Positions 1-5,314 of a DNA stretch of 7,569 nucleotides are shown piece after piece. The DNA lies in the NCBI GenBank assembly GCA_034658975.1, contig JAYEGJ010000119.1:1-7569 (forward strand), read 5' to 3'. Positions within the stretch are counted from its first letter, which is position 1; each line of letters opens with the position of its first letter. The DNA comes from SZUA-217 sp034658975 (GTDB lineage Bacteria; Actinomycetota; Acidimicrobiia; Spongiisociales; ZC4RG35). The notes beneath the pieces are model-generated. The model saw only the letters and a list, made by a program, of their open reading frames with translations. It had not been told where the DNA came from and searched no databases. Both the position numbers and the translations under genes were made by a program.

Positions 1-144
1 CGCTGAATAATGCATGTCACTCATCTCGAACGACCAGCCATCACCACTCGCGGTGTCCTCGGCTTCACCATTCCGCACCAGGAGTGGCGAAACCTCGTCC
101 TTGCGACTGGCGCGTCTGGCCGCCGATATGAGCAACGGCATCAA
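1..144 (-). CDS. Possible 5' end of an unidentified gene, cut by the window edge
   Basis: An open minus-strand frame runs from a TTG at 144 (or the adjacent ATG at 141) to position 1 without a stop and leaves the window. An AGGAG ribosome-binding site (153-157) lies 8 nt before the TTG and 11 nt before the ATG. It would start 29 bp after the stop of the SDR gene on the same strand, so a short operon is possible. The visible 47-48 residues begin MPLLISAARRASRKDE and are hydrophilic, with no motif I recognise. Third-position GC is only moderately high. The call rests on the ribosome-binding site, strand agreement and lack of a stop, so it is weak; the stretch could be intergenic. Confidence 0.3.
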   Translation of the reverse strand, partial: MMPLLISAARRASRKDEVSPLLVRNGEAEDTASGDGWSFEMSDMHYSA

Positions 145-173
145 TCAGCAGACTCCTGGCCAACGGGTGACCT

Positions 174-1640
174 TCAGGCATCGAGTCGGAGATGCGCCCG
201 GCTTTCTGCGGTTACCGCGATACGACGTGCCATCCTGTTGAAGATGGGGGCATGAAAGGGCAGAAGGACCCACCAGTAGAGACGCCCGAGCAGGCCTCGT
301 GGTACGAAACGAGCCTTCTGAATGAGATGGGAACCGCCCTCGGTTGGTTCGACCTTCCACCCGAGCCAAGCGGTGCCCGGCACTTTCATCTCGGCCTGAA
401 GGGTGAGCCGGTGCCGTTCGAAGTCCACTTCAGCGACCCTGAAGAAGTCGAGCGCCTCGCCCGGCCGCAGCTTCTCGGGATGTCTGCGACCTCGGCGCAA
501 CCCGACGCCGCCAATGAGACTGTCGAACCAGCCGCGTATGTGCCATGCCCAGTTCATTGAGTAGTAGCCGACGTCGCCGCCGATTCGGGTGATCGCCCAG
601 AACAGGTCATCGGCCGGTGCCGATGAGTACGCCTCTCTCTCGTCGACCTTCATCACCGCACCCGACCAACGGGGATCGTTCGGCAAAGGCAACGCCGGTT
701 GGGTCACGGCATCGGACCAGCGGGTTTGTATGTCCTTCTCTGAGATTCGCTCGAGGGCGCGTTGCACACTCTCGCGATAGGAGAACAGCGCCGACGGGTC
801 GAAGCCGGGAGGGGACTCGTGACGCACCACAACATCGTTGAACAGACTCTCGATCAAGGGTCGCACCATCGATTCCACCAGCGGAGTGACCAGGCCGATC
901 GCCCAAGGTGCCATTCTGATGCTGAACAGCGGAAGCGGGATCACCAGGCGGCGTGTCAGCCCGGCGACCTCGGCGTAGGCCTGGGTCATCTCCTCGTAGG
1001 TGAGAACGTCTGGACCGCCTATTTCGTAGACGTGGTCATCAGTTCCGTCGTCCTCGAGTGCAGCAACCAGAATCTCGAGCACGTTGCGCACCGCGATGGG
1101 CTGGCATCGAGTCCGCACCCATCGGGGACGGAACATCACGGGGAACAACTCGGTGAGATGACGGATCATCTCGAAAGACACAGAGCCTGATCCGATGATC
1201 ACCGCGGCGCGGAACTCAGTGACGGGAGTGGAAGACGAGGCAAGGATTTTGCCCACCTCGTGCCTGCTCAGCAGATGCTGGGAGAGGCTCTCGGCGTCGT
1301 CACCCAGGGCGCCCAGGAACACCACGCGCCGCAACCCCGCCCGATCGGCAGCAGCCCTGAAATTCTCCGCCGCCCTCCGATCCTGGCCAACGAAGTCCTC
1401 ATCGTTTTCTCCCATGGCATGAATCAGGTAGTAGGCGACGTCACAGCCGGCGAGGGCTCTACGGAGAGATGACTCATCCTCGGCGTCGGCAGCAACCACC
1501 TCCACCTGATCGCGCCACGGAGCCAGATTGAGTCGGACCGGATCGCGAGTGATGCAACGCACGTCGACGCCGCGCTCGATGAGTCGGGGCACCAGCCTGC
1601 CTCCGATGTAGCCGGTGGCGCCAGTGACGAGGACCTTCAT
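174..1640 (-). CDS. SDR-type NAD(P)-binding protein with C-terminal DUF2867 domain
   Basis: The 488-aa product has two domains. Residues 1-270 form an atypical short-chain dehydrogenase/NmrA-like Rossmann fold: a glycine-rich dinucleotide loop GATGYIGG at 7-14, an Arg-Asp after the second strand (TRDP, 31-34), YYLIHAMG at 70-77, and RVVFLGALG at 105-113. Residues about 330-475 match the DUF2867 pattern, with an aromatic-rich core (YYSMNWAWHIRGWFDSLIGG, 359-378) and a C-terminal segment rich in Trp, Phe and Pro (452-468). This Rossmann plus DUF2867 fusion is common in actinobacteria and usually annotated as an NAD(P)H-binding oxidoreductase; its substrate is unknown, and the usual Tyr-x3-Lys catalytic pair of classical SDRs is not evident. 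It is probably cytosolic. The ATG at 1640 is chosen because the Rossmann strand begins at residue 2; only a poor Shine-Dalgarno precedes it. Confidence 0.9.
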   Translation of the reverse strand: MKVLVTGATGYIGGRLVPRLIERGVDVRCITRDPVRLNLAPWRDQVEVVAADAEDESSLRRALAGCDVAYYLIHAMGENDEDFVGQDRRAAENFRAAADRAGLRRVVFLGALGDDAESLSQHLLSRHEVGKILASSSTPVTEFRAAVIIGSGSVSFEMIRHLTELFPVMFRPRWVRTRCQPIAVRNVLEILVAALEDDGTDDHVYEIGGPDVLTYEEMTQAYAEVAGLTRRLVIPLPLFSIRMAPWAIGLVTPLVESMVRPLIESLFNDVVVRHESPPGFDPSALFSYRESVQRALERISEKDIQTRWSDAVTQPALPLPNDPRWSGAVMKVDEREAYSSAPADDLFWAITRIGGDVGYYSMNWAWHIRGWFDSLIGGVGLRRGRRHPEKLRPGEALDFFRVAEVDFERHRLTLQAEMKVPGTAWLGWKVEPTEGGSHLIQKARFVPRGLLGRLYWWVLLPFHAPIFNRMARRIAVTAESRAHLRLDA

Positions 1641-1650
1641 GAGTAGCTCA

Positions 1651-1656
1651 AACCTA
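1651..1656 (-). promoter_or_regulatory. Putative -10 element of the SDR gene
   Basis: On the minus strand TAGGTT (fits the actinobacterial -10 pattern TANNNT) ends 10 nt before the SDR start codon, which would give a leader of only a few bases. The decamer GCACTAGGTT around it recurs exactly in front of the MFS gene (4505-4514). No convincing -35 is visible, and the same bases belong to the CTAG repeat family, so promoter and repeat are competing explanations. Confidence 0.35.
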
Positions 1657-1690
1657 GTGCTCTGGCCACAAACGTTTGCCGCGTTCAGAG
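1654..1690 (+). repeat. CTAG repeat, copy 1 (solo terminal repeat)
   Basis: This 37-bp stretch begins CTAGTGC and carries the core GGCCACAAACGTT. By hand alignment it matches copy 2 (2027-2063, same orientation) at 31 of 37 positions and copy 3 (minus strand from 2193) at 30 of 37. It lies in the 87-bp gap between the SDR start and the stop of the small zinc-ribbon gene. No inverted partner lies next to it, so it is either a solo end left by a decayed element or the outer left end of a 540-bp unit reaching to 2193. Confidence 0.75.
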
Positions 1691-1727
1691 ACCAGCACCC
1701 CGTCGAAAGTTCAGCAGTCCTTCGAAT

Positions 1728-1937
1728 TCAGGGTTGGGCGTGGGCCCCGGCTGTGGTGGCGATCGTGTCCGCTCTCCGGGAGAACGCCGACCTGTCGATA
1801 TCTCCAGCGATCATCGATTCATATCTGACCGTCACATGACCGCAATCTTCACATATGACGCGCTCCAGCCCGCCTGCGATCACATTCACGGTGGAACGAT
1901 GTGAACAGTCCTCCATTCGAGGGCGCCTTTTCGGCAT
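1728..1937 (-). CDS. Small zinc-ribbon-like protein, 69 aa
   Basis: The start is fixed by GGGAGG at 1943-1948, 5 nt before the ATG at 1937. The frame extends 35 codons further upstream, but that part has no such site and runs into the repeat element. The product has C11-x-H13 and, after 15 residues, C29-x2-C32-x-H34: enough Cys/His ligands for one zinc site, in a short beta-rich segment with VIAGGLERVICEDCGH at 19-34. The Arg/Lys-rich N-terminus (MPKRRPR) could touch nucleic acid. The tail from about residue 55 is Ala/Thr-rich and looks unstructured. The function is unknown to me. The gene stands alone between two members of the CTAG repeat family, which could mean it travels with them or that the repeats simply landed in its flanks. 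Confidence 0.7.
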   Translation of the reverse strand: MPKRRPRMEDCSHRSTVNVIAGGLERVICEDCGHVTVRYESMIAGDIDRSAFSRRADTIATTAGAHAQP

Positions 1938-1942
1938 CAGTG

Positions 1943-1948
1943 CCTCCC
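1943..1948 (-). promoter_or_regulatory. Strong ribosome-binding site deciding the start of the 69-aa gene
   Basis: GGGAGG on the minus strand sits 5 nt before the ATG at 1937. It is the best Shine-Dalgarno match in this part of the window and decides for the shorter 69-aa product over the 104-codon open frame that starts at 2042. Confidence 0.7.
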
Positions 1949-2026
1949 AGCAATTCCAAAAACCGACGCCCAGAATCCCACAGCCCGGGGGACACTCAAG
2001 AACCAACCACACCCCCACCATCAGGA

Positions 2027-2063
2027 CTAGTGCCCTGGCCACAAACGTTGGCGATGTTCAGGG
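2027..2063 (+). repeat. CTAG repeat, copy 2 (left arm of the MITE-like element)
   Basis: The left inverted terminal repeat begins CTAGTGCCCTGGCCACAAAC and is in the same orientation as copy 1. It lies about 90 bp upstream of the zinc-ribbon start codon. Confidence 0.75.
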
Positions 2064-2156
2064 CGAGGCAGGGACGTCTCTGGCAAGGACGCAGCGACGA
2101 AGGCGCACCCGTCCGTTCGTCGAGGACGAGGACACAGCCAGAGGCGTCACTGGCCG

Positions 2157-2193
2157 TCCTGAACGCGGTAAACGTTGGTGGTCGGGGCACTAG
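2157..2193 (-). repeat. CTAG repeat, copy 3 (right arm of the MITE-like element)
   Basis: The right inverted terminal repeat reads CTAGTGCCCCGACCACCAAC on the minus strand. Its first four bases contain the TAG stop codon of trmL (2190-2192). Confidence 0.75.
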
Positions 2194-2654
2194 ACACTCC
2201 CCGAGAAACCCATCTGCCGCCAGGCCTCATAGACAACGATGGCTGCCGAGTTGGACAGGTTGATCGACCGAACCCCGGGCACCATCGGCAGACGCAGCCG
2301 GTCGGTGACCCATTCGCGTTGCTGGATGTCGTCTGGCAAGCCGACCGACTCGGGTCCGAAGAGGAAGGCGTCGCCTGTCTCGTATTCGACGTCGGTGTAG
2401 AGAGTGTCGGCGTCGACGGTGAGTGCGAACACGCGCTTTGGAGCGACGGCCTGATGCCATGCGTCGACATCGGCGAAGACATCCACCGACGCCCTGTCTC
2501 GATAGTCCATGCCGGCCCGGCGAAGCCGCGAGTCATCCATCTCGAAACCCAGCGGTTCGATGAGATGAAGACGACATCCGGTCACCGCAGCCAGACGCAT
2601 GGCATTGCCCGTGTTGGGCGGGATCTCCGGCGTGTAGAACACGATGTCGAACAT
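2190..2654 (-). CDS. trmL: tRNA (cytidine/uridine-34-2'-O)-methyltransferase, TrmL/SPOUT family
   Basis: The 154-aa product is close to the usual TrmL length (about 155-160). It shows the SPOUT trefoil-knot signatures in order: PEIPPNTGN at 9-17, GMDYRD at 48-53, LFGPESVGLP at 98-107, and MVPGVRSINLSNSAA at 124-138 followed by VYEAWRQMGF at 141-150. The family uses S-adenosylmethionine to methylate the 2'-OH of the wobble nucleotide (position 34), in E. coli of two tRNA-Leu isoacceptors; it is cytosolic and dimeric. The ATG at 2654 lies 2 bp after the nucS stop, so co-transcription and probably coupled translation are expected. The stop codon TAG falls in the terminal CTAG of the MITE-like element; the C-terminus ends FSGSV, at most a few residues shorter than E. 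coli TrmL, so function should be intact. Confidence 0.95.
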   Translation of the reverse strand: MFDIVFYTPEIPPNTGNAMRLAAVTGCRLHLIEPLGFEMDDSRLRRAGMDYRDRASVDVFADVDAWHQAVAPKRVFALTVDADTLYTDVEYETGDAFLFGPESVGLPDDIQQREWVTDRLRLPMVPGVRSINLSNSAAIVVYEAWRQMGFSGSV

Positions 2655-2656
2655 CG

Positions 2657-3325
2657 CTACCGGATCTCGAAGAGTCTCAGCTCGGTGTCCTCGGCCTCAC
2701 GCAGGCCGTCGTAGTCGACCTCGATGGCTTCGATCCCTCTCGCCTCAGCGAGCACATTCGCCTGGGGTGCGATCGACTGGGCGGCGAAGATTCCCCGAAC
2801 AGGAGCGACGCGGGGATCGTTGCCGAGACGCTCGAGGTAGCGAGCCAACTGCTCGACTCCGTCGATGTCCCCCTTGCGCTTGATCTCGACGGCGACGGTC
2901 GCCCCGTTCACATCAGCGCAGAGAAGGTCGACCGGACCAATATCGGTGGGATACTCCCGGCGAATCAGTGTCAGCCCTTGCTCCAGAACTGAGGGCTGCG
3001 CGGCCAGAAGCTCCTGGAGGTGGGCCTCCACCCCGTCTTTCTCCAACCCCGGGTCCTCACCGAGATCGTGGGTCACGTCCTCGAGGATCTCGCTGATCCA
3101 GATGGTGAGGAGCTCACCCTTGCTGTTGGTGACAACCCACCGATCATCATGGGTTTCCAGCACGTTGGGGGCGACCATCCAATTGAGCGGCTTGGAAGCG
3201 TTGCCGTCGGAGTGGATGGCCAGCGTCCCGTCGGCTTTGACCATGATCAACCGGGTTGCTTCCGGCAAGTGGGCCGTCAGGCGGCCCGCGTAGTCGACGC
3301 TGCAGCGTGCAATAACAAGTCTCAC
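2657..3325 (-). CDS. nucS: Mismatch-specific endonuclease NucS/EndoMS
   Basis: The 222-aa product matches the length of actinobacterial NucS. The N-terminal half (1-110) opens RLVIARCSVDYAGRLTAHLP and includes the KPLNWM segment at 45-50, the DNA-binding/dimerisation part. The C-terminal RecB-like nuclease has D133 in GPVD, E147-x-K149 in AVEIKRKG, then Q159 and Y163, the family's metal-dependent active-site set. It ends with LRLF at 216-219, resembling a beta-clamp binding motif. NucS cuts both strands at G-T, G-G and T-T mismatches and replaces MutS/MutL in most actinobacteria. The start is GTG at 3325, overlapping the TGA of the MFS gene (GTGA); no good Shine-Dalgarno precedes it, so re-initiation is likely. 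The frame stays open far upstream, but that part is antisense-frame shadow of the MFS gene, and the family begins at this residue. Confidence 0.95.
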   Translation of the reverse strand: MRLVIARCSVDYAGRLTAHLPEATRLIMVKADGTLAIHSDGNASKPLNWMVAPNVLETHDDRWVVTNSKGELLTIWISEILEDVTHDLGEDPGLEKDGVEAHLQELLAAQPSVLEQGLTLIRREYPTDIGPVDLLCADVNGATVAVEIKRKGDIDGVEQLARYLERLGNDPRVAPVRGIFAAQSIAPQANVLAEARGIEAIEVDYDGLREAEDTELRLFEIR

Positions 3326-4497
3326 GCGTCGGCGAGCGTACTTCCGGACGGGATCCGACCGGCAATGACGGAAGCGATCACGAGTAGGAGGGTCGCGCCA
3401 AGCCACCCGGCGGCATAACTGCCTAGTTGGTCGACCGAGAACCCCATGATCGGCGACCCCAACGAGTACCCGGCCAGGAAGCCGAGAAGGACCACGCCGG
3501 TCCCCTTCCCCACTAGATGGCGGGGCGAGAAGTCCATGACGGCGAGCATGCCCACCGCGTTCCAGGCGATCGATCCCGCGGCGAGAAGCACCGCAGACGG
3601 AATCAGAACCCAGGAGCCGACGACATCGAGTGCGGCAAGGGCCAGAAGCAGTGCCGAGACCGAAGAGATGACCGACAGGATGCGGAGCGTCGGGCCGTGC
3701 CCCAGGCGGCGCTCGGAGATACTCGGCCAAATCACTCGTGCCACAACGCCCAGGGCTCCGATGACGGCGATAAGCGAACCGGCGGCTTGGGCCGACCAAA
3801 GCTGATCCTCCTCGGCGAACAGGGGCAGGAAGACGAACATCGCCGAGGTCGCCAGGCCCGAAAACGCTCCGTAAATGGCCACCCAGATGACCGATACCGG
3901 GACCTTTCCCACTCCCCGCTCTCCGTCTATCTCGTGGTGGTCGGATCTCTGAGTTCGCGTGAGCCCGAGGAGTCCTAGCATCGGCATGACAACGAAGAAC
4001 GCGGCGGCACCGCGCCAGCCCCAAAGAAGCGTGAAGGCAGGCAGGAGCGCTCCTCCGAGAAAGGTTCCGAGTGCCACACCTGATTGCTTGACGCCGGTCA
4101 CCACCCCCCTGGTACCGGGCGGGAGGGTGTCCACGATCAGAGAATTGGTGGCCGGGTTGCACCATCCGTTGGCTATTCCGGTGAGGACTGCTGCCGCCAC
4201 CAAGAGAAGGTAGGACGGGGCAAAGGCGATTCCGAGCAGCGTGACACCACCAAAGCCGAGCACGGCCCGCGTCGACGCAAGAGATCCGACTCGATCGGTG
4301 ACCTTTCCCCAGTAGGGAGAGCTCAAGGCACCGACCAGGCCGGTTGCCGTGGCCAGAATCCCCAACTGCGCCCGACTGATACCGAACTCCTCGATGAGGT
4401 CAGGGCCGAGAACGCTGTAGACGGTGAAAGGGAAGGTGGCGATCGCCATGGCCAGGGCCGTGACGCCGCCCAGCCTGACCCTCGACAATGACCGCAT
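3322..4497 (-). CDS. MFS transporter, substrate unknown
   Basis: From the ATG at 4497 the product is 391 aa, typical of 12-TM major facilitator permeases. The first half shows hydrophobic helices from about residue 9, with motif A between TM2 and TM3 (GKVTDRVGS, 64-72) and a glycine-rich TM4-5 region (VVTGVKQSGVALGTFLGGAL, about 132-151). A charged cytoplasmic loop (about 181-198, TRTQRSDHHEIDGERG) separates the two six-helix halves. It would be a proton-driven transporter in the inner membrane; no substrate-specific motif is visible, and CynX/NimT-like exporters are one loose comparison. An in-frame TTG at 4506 adds three residues. I prefer the ATG because a TAGGTT -10-like box would overlap the TTG and sits 7 nt before the ATG. 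The 3' end overlaps nucS by 4 bp. Confidence 0.9.
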   Translation of the reverse strand: MRSLSRVRLGGVTALAMAIATFPFTVYSVLGPDLIEEFGISRAQLGILATATGLVGALSSPYWGKVTDRVGSLASTRAVLGFGGVTLLGIAFAPSYLLLVAAAVLTGIANGWCNPATNSLIVDTLPPGTRGVVTGVKQSGVALGTFLGGALLPAFTLLWGWRGAAAFFVVMPMLGLLGLTRTQRSDHHEIDGERGVGKVPVSVIWVAIYGAFSGLATSAMFVFLPLFAEEDQLWSAQAAGSLIAVIGALGVVARVIWPSISERRLGHGPTLRILSVISSVSALLLALAALDVVGSWVLIPSAVLLAAGSIAWNAVGMLAVMDFSPRHLVGKGTGVVLLGFLAGYSLGSPIMGFSVDQLGSYAAGWLGATLLLVIASVIAGRIPSGSTLADA

Positions 4498-4504
4498 CAG
4501 CGGC

Positions 4505-4510
4505 AACCTA
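4505..4510 (-). promoter_or_regulatory. Putative -10 element giving a leaderless MFS-nucS-trmL transcript
   Basis: TAGGTT on the minus strand is followed by exactly 7 nt and then the ATG at 4497, the spacing expected when transcription starts at the A of the start codon. The GCACTAGGTT context is identical to that before the SDR gene. No recognisable -35 is present, which is common in actinobacteria. Confidence 0.35.
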
Positions 4511-4540
4511 GTGCCCCGTCAGGACATCGTTCCGCTTGTC
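4508..4540 (+). repeat. Possible degenerate copy 4 of the CTAG repeat
   Basis: The 51-bp gap between the ybaN-like and MFS genes begins CTAGTGCCCCG, 11 bases identical to copy 3. With the preceding AAC it shares AACCTAGTGC with copy 1. Beyond that, similarity is patchy (an ATCGTT and a CCGC in roughly the right places). It may be a decayed copy, or only a shared promoter sequence. Confidence 0.35.
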
Positions 4541-4557
4541 GGGAGGTGTGTGAGCCG

Positions 4558-5001
4558 TCAGGCGTCAGAAAGGGCTGCGGCGCTGCCCGTCGCATCACGA
4601 GCGCGTGTCGGTCGGCTGAATACGAACCAGACCGCGTATATCGCAACCACACCCATGATCGTGCGAAGGATGGTGTTGTCGACGAGGAAGATGGCCGAGA
4701 CGGCGATCGACAGGACGATTCCGATTGTGGCTGTCCACTTCATTCGGGTAGTCAGGCCGTGCTGCCGATAGCCGTTGATGATCTTGCCGAAGTACCGGTG
4801 ATTCAACATCCAGTTGTGCATCGTGTCCGACGACATGGAGAAGAAGAAGGCAGCAAGCAGAACGAGATCGAACGTCGGAATGCCCGGCAGGTAGCTGAAC
4901 GGAATGAGTCCAAGGCAGATCATGCCGAGGACGAATAGGACCCCTCTGGTGAAAGGGTTCCGACTCTTCCGAGACGCGTCGGAGCGCACTGGCTGTCCCA
5001 T
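4558..5001 (-). CDS. YbaN-like small membrane protein (DUF454)
   Basis: The 147-aa product has the DUF454/YbaN layout: a hydrophobic pair at about 19-35 and 43-56 (GMICLGLIPFSYLPGIPTFD at 26-45, then LLAAFFFSMSS), the hallmark HNWMLNHRYFGKIINGY at 62-78, then two more hydrophobic stretches (about 89-106 and 112-127). The family sits in the inner membrane and has no settled function. The N-terminus is basic, and the C-terminal 20 residues are polar and variable. The ATG at 5001 has no Shine-Dalgarno; a TAACTT box 9 nt upstream suggests a near-leaderless start. It is first in the minus-strand run, 60 bp before the MFS ATG, so the two may share a transcript although the MFS gene appears to have its own -10-like box. 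Confidence 0.85.
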   Translation of the reverse strand: MGQPVRSDASRKSRNPFTRGVLFVLGMICLGLIPFSYLPGIPTFDLVLLAAFFFSMSSDTMHNWMLNHRYFGKIINGYRQHGLTTRMKWTATIGIVLSIAVSAIFLVDNTILRTIMGVVAIYAVWFVFSRPTRARDATGSAAALSDA

Positions 5002-5010
5002 TGGCCAGGC

Positions 5011-5016
5011 AAGTTA
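5011..5016 (-). promoter_or_regulatory. Putative -10 element of the ybaN-like gene
   Basis: TAACTT (TANNNT type) on the minus strand is followed by 9 nt and the ATG at 5001, in the divergent region shared with the plus-strand aldolase remnant. No matching -35 was found at 16-18 bp, so this rests only on the hexamer and its spacing. Confidence 0.35.
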
Positions 5017-5084
5017 TCGGTGGTGGTTCCTGACGGCGAGTCGGCAAACGGGAGCGACTACCTTCACGTGAACCAGAACCGAAT

Positions 5085-5088
5085 GGAG
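5085..5088 (+). promoter_or_regulatory. Ribosome-binding site of the aldolase remnant
   Basis: GGAG lies 7 nt before the GTG at 5096, so the remnant frame keeps a usable translation start. Confidence 0.5.
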
Positions 5089-5095
5089 CACACGG

Positions 5096-5314
5096 GTGCC
5101 AATCGTCACACCTGAGAAGTGCCGGGCCATGCTCAACTCCGCACGAGCCGGCAAGTACGCACTTCCCGCCATCAACGTCACATCGTCATCAACAGGCAAC
5201 AAGAAGGTCCACGACCCGCGCTCCCACATGAGGAAGGCAGAGTCGGGCATGGCCTCGCGTGTGGTCGAGGCAGCCGAGATGCTCAAATCGATCGGAAAGA
5301 CAATGGGTCAGTGA
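5096..5314 (+). pseudogene. fba: Internally deleted class II fructose-bisphosphate aldolase, in-frame 72-codon remnant
   Basis: Residues 1-33 (MPIVTPEKCRAML..., YALPAINVTSSST) match the N-terminus of actinobacterial class II fructose-bisphosphate aldolase. Residues 34-72 (GNKKVHDPRSHMRKAESGMA, then RVVEAAEMLKSIGK) match its extreme C-terminus, where relatives read KKVYDPRSY. The family is about 340 aa, so roughly 270 residues are gone, including the zinc-binding histidines and catalytic core; aldolase activity is impossible. The join falls near 5194/5195 and keeps the frame. Two tyrosines usual in the C-terminal motif are histidines (positions 39 and 44), suggesting relaxed selection. The frame still has GGAG 7 nt before its GTG, no internal stop, and a TGA overlapping the nhaA GTG (GTGA). 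It may now serve as a translated leader coupling ribosomes into nhaA. An assembly or binning artefact is possible. Confidence 0.8.

Larger units (their letters stand above)
2027..2193. mobile_element. MITE-like imperfect palindrome with CTAG at both ends
   Basis: The left end (copy 2, from 2027 on plus) and the right end (copy 3, from 2193 on minus) both read CTAGTGCCC and stay alignable inward: 28 of the first 37 positions match, then shared blocks around TTCAGG, a GACG and CTCTGGC near 60 nt in. The whole 167 bp is therefore a long imperfect hairpin with a short non-palindromic centre. It has no transposase and no plausible gene of its own. CTAG at each outer edge could be a 4-bp target duplication (known for IS5-group elements) or an IS630-type TA duplication within a CTAG hotspot. 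This fits a miniature inverted-repeat element mobilised in trans, but the parent insertion sequence is not in the window. As RNA it would fold strongly and could end transcription of the trmL operon. Confidence 0.6.

Noticed and set aside
10..255. Plus-strand frames at the left edge, including 192-560
   Set aside because: They are antisense to the SDR gene or lack a ribosome site; the minus strand in this region has the better candidate.
1728..2042. 104-aa version of the zinc-ribbon protein starting at 2042
   Set aside because: The extra 35 residues lack a ribosome-binding site and run into the repeat element; GGGAGG at 1943-1948 points to the ATG at 1937.
1855..2263. Plus-strand frames across the palindromic element
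   Set aside because: They overlap real minus-strand genes and palindromic DNA, differ between frames only in shadow composition, and have no recognisable motif or ribosome site.
3423..3516. CTAG sites at 3423 and 3513 (and at 6829-6832) as further repeat copies
   Set aside because: They lie in coding or stop-codon sequence, and the bases after CTAG do not follow the TGCCC...AACGTT pattern.
2657..4165. A 502-codon minus-strand frame ending in NucS, as a fusion protein
   Set aside because: Everything upstream of the GTG at 3325 is the out-of-frame shadow of the MFS gene (Arg/Pro-rich, low complexity). NucS family proteins begin at the RLVIARC segment and are about 220 aa.
5014..5286. 90-codon minus-strand frame opposite the aldolase remnant
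   Set aside because: The plus strand carries recognisable aldolase sequence; this frame is its antisense shadow.
5119..5310. N-terminal extension of NhaA by 64 codons
   Set aside because: This frame overlaps the recognisable aldolase remnant in another frame and looks like shadow sequence (Arg/His/Gln-rich); the GTG at 5311 gives a family-like length and a GTGA overlap.
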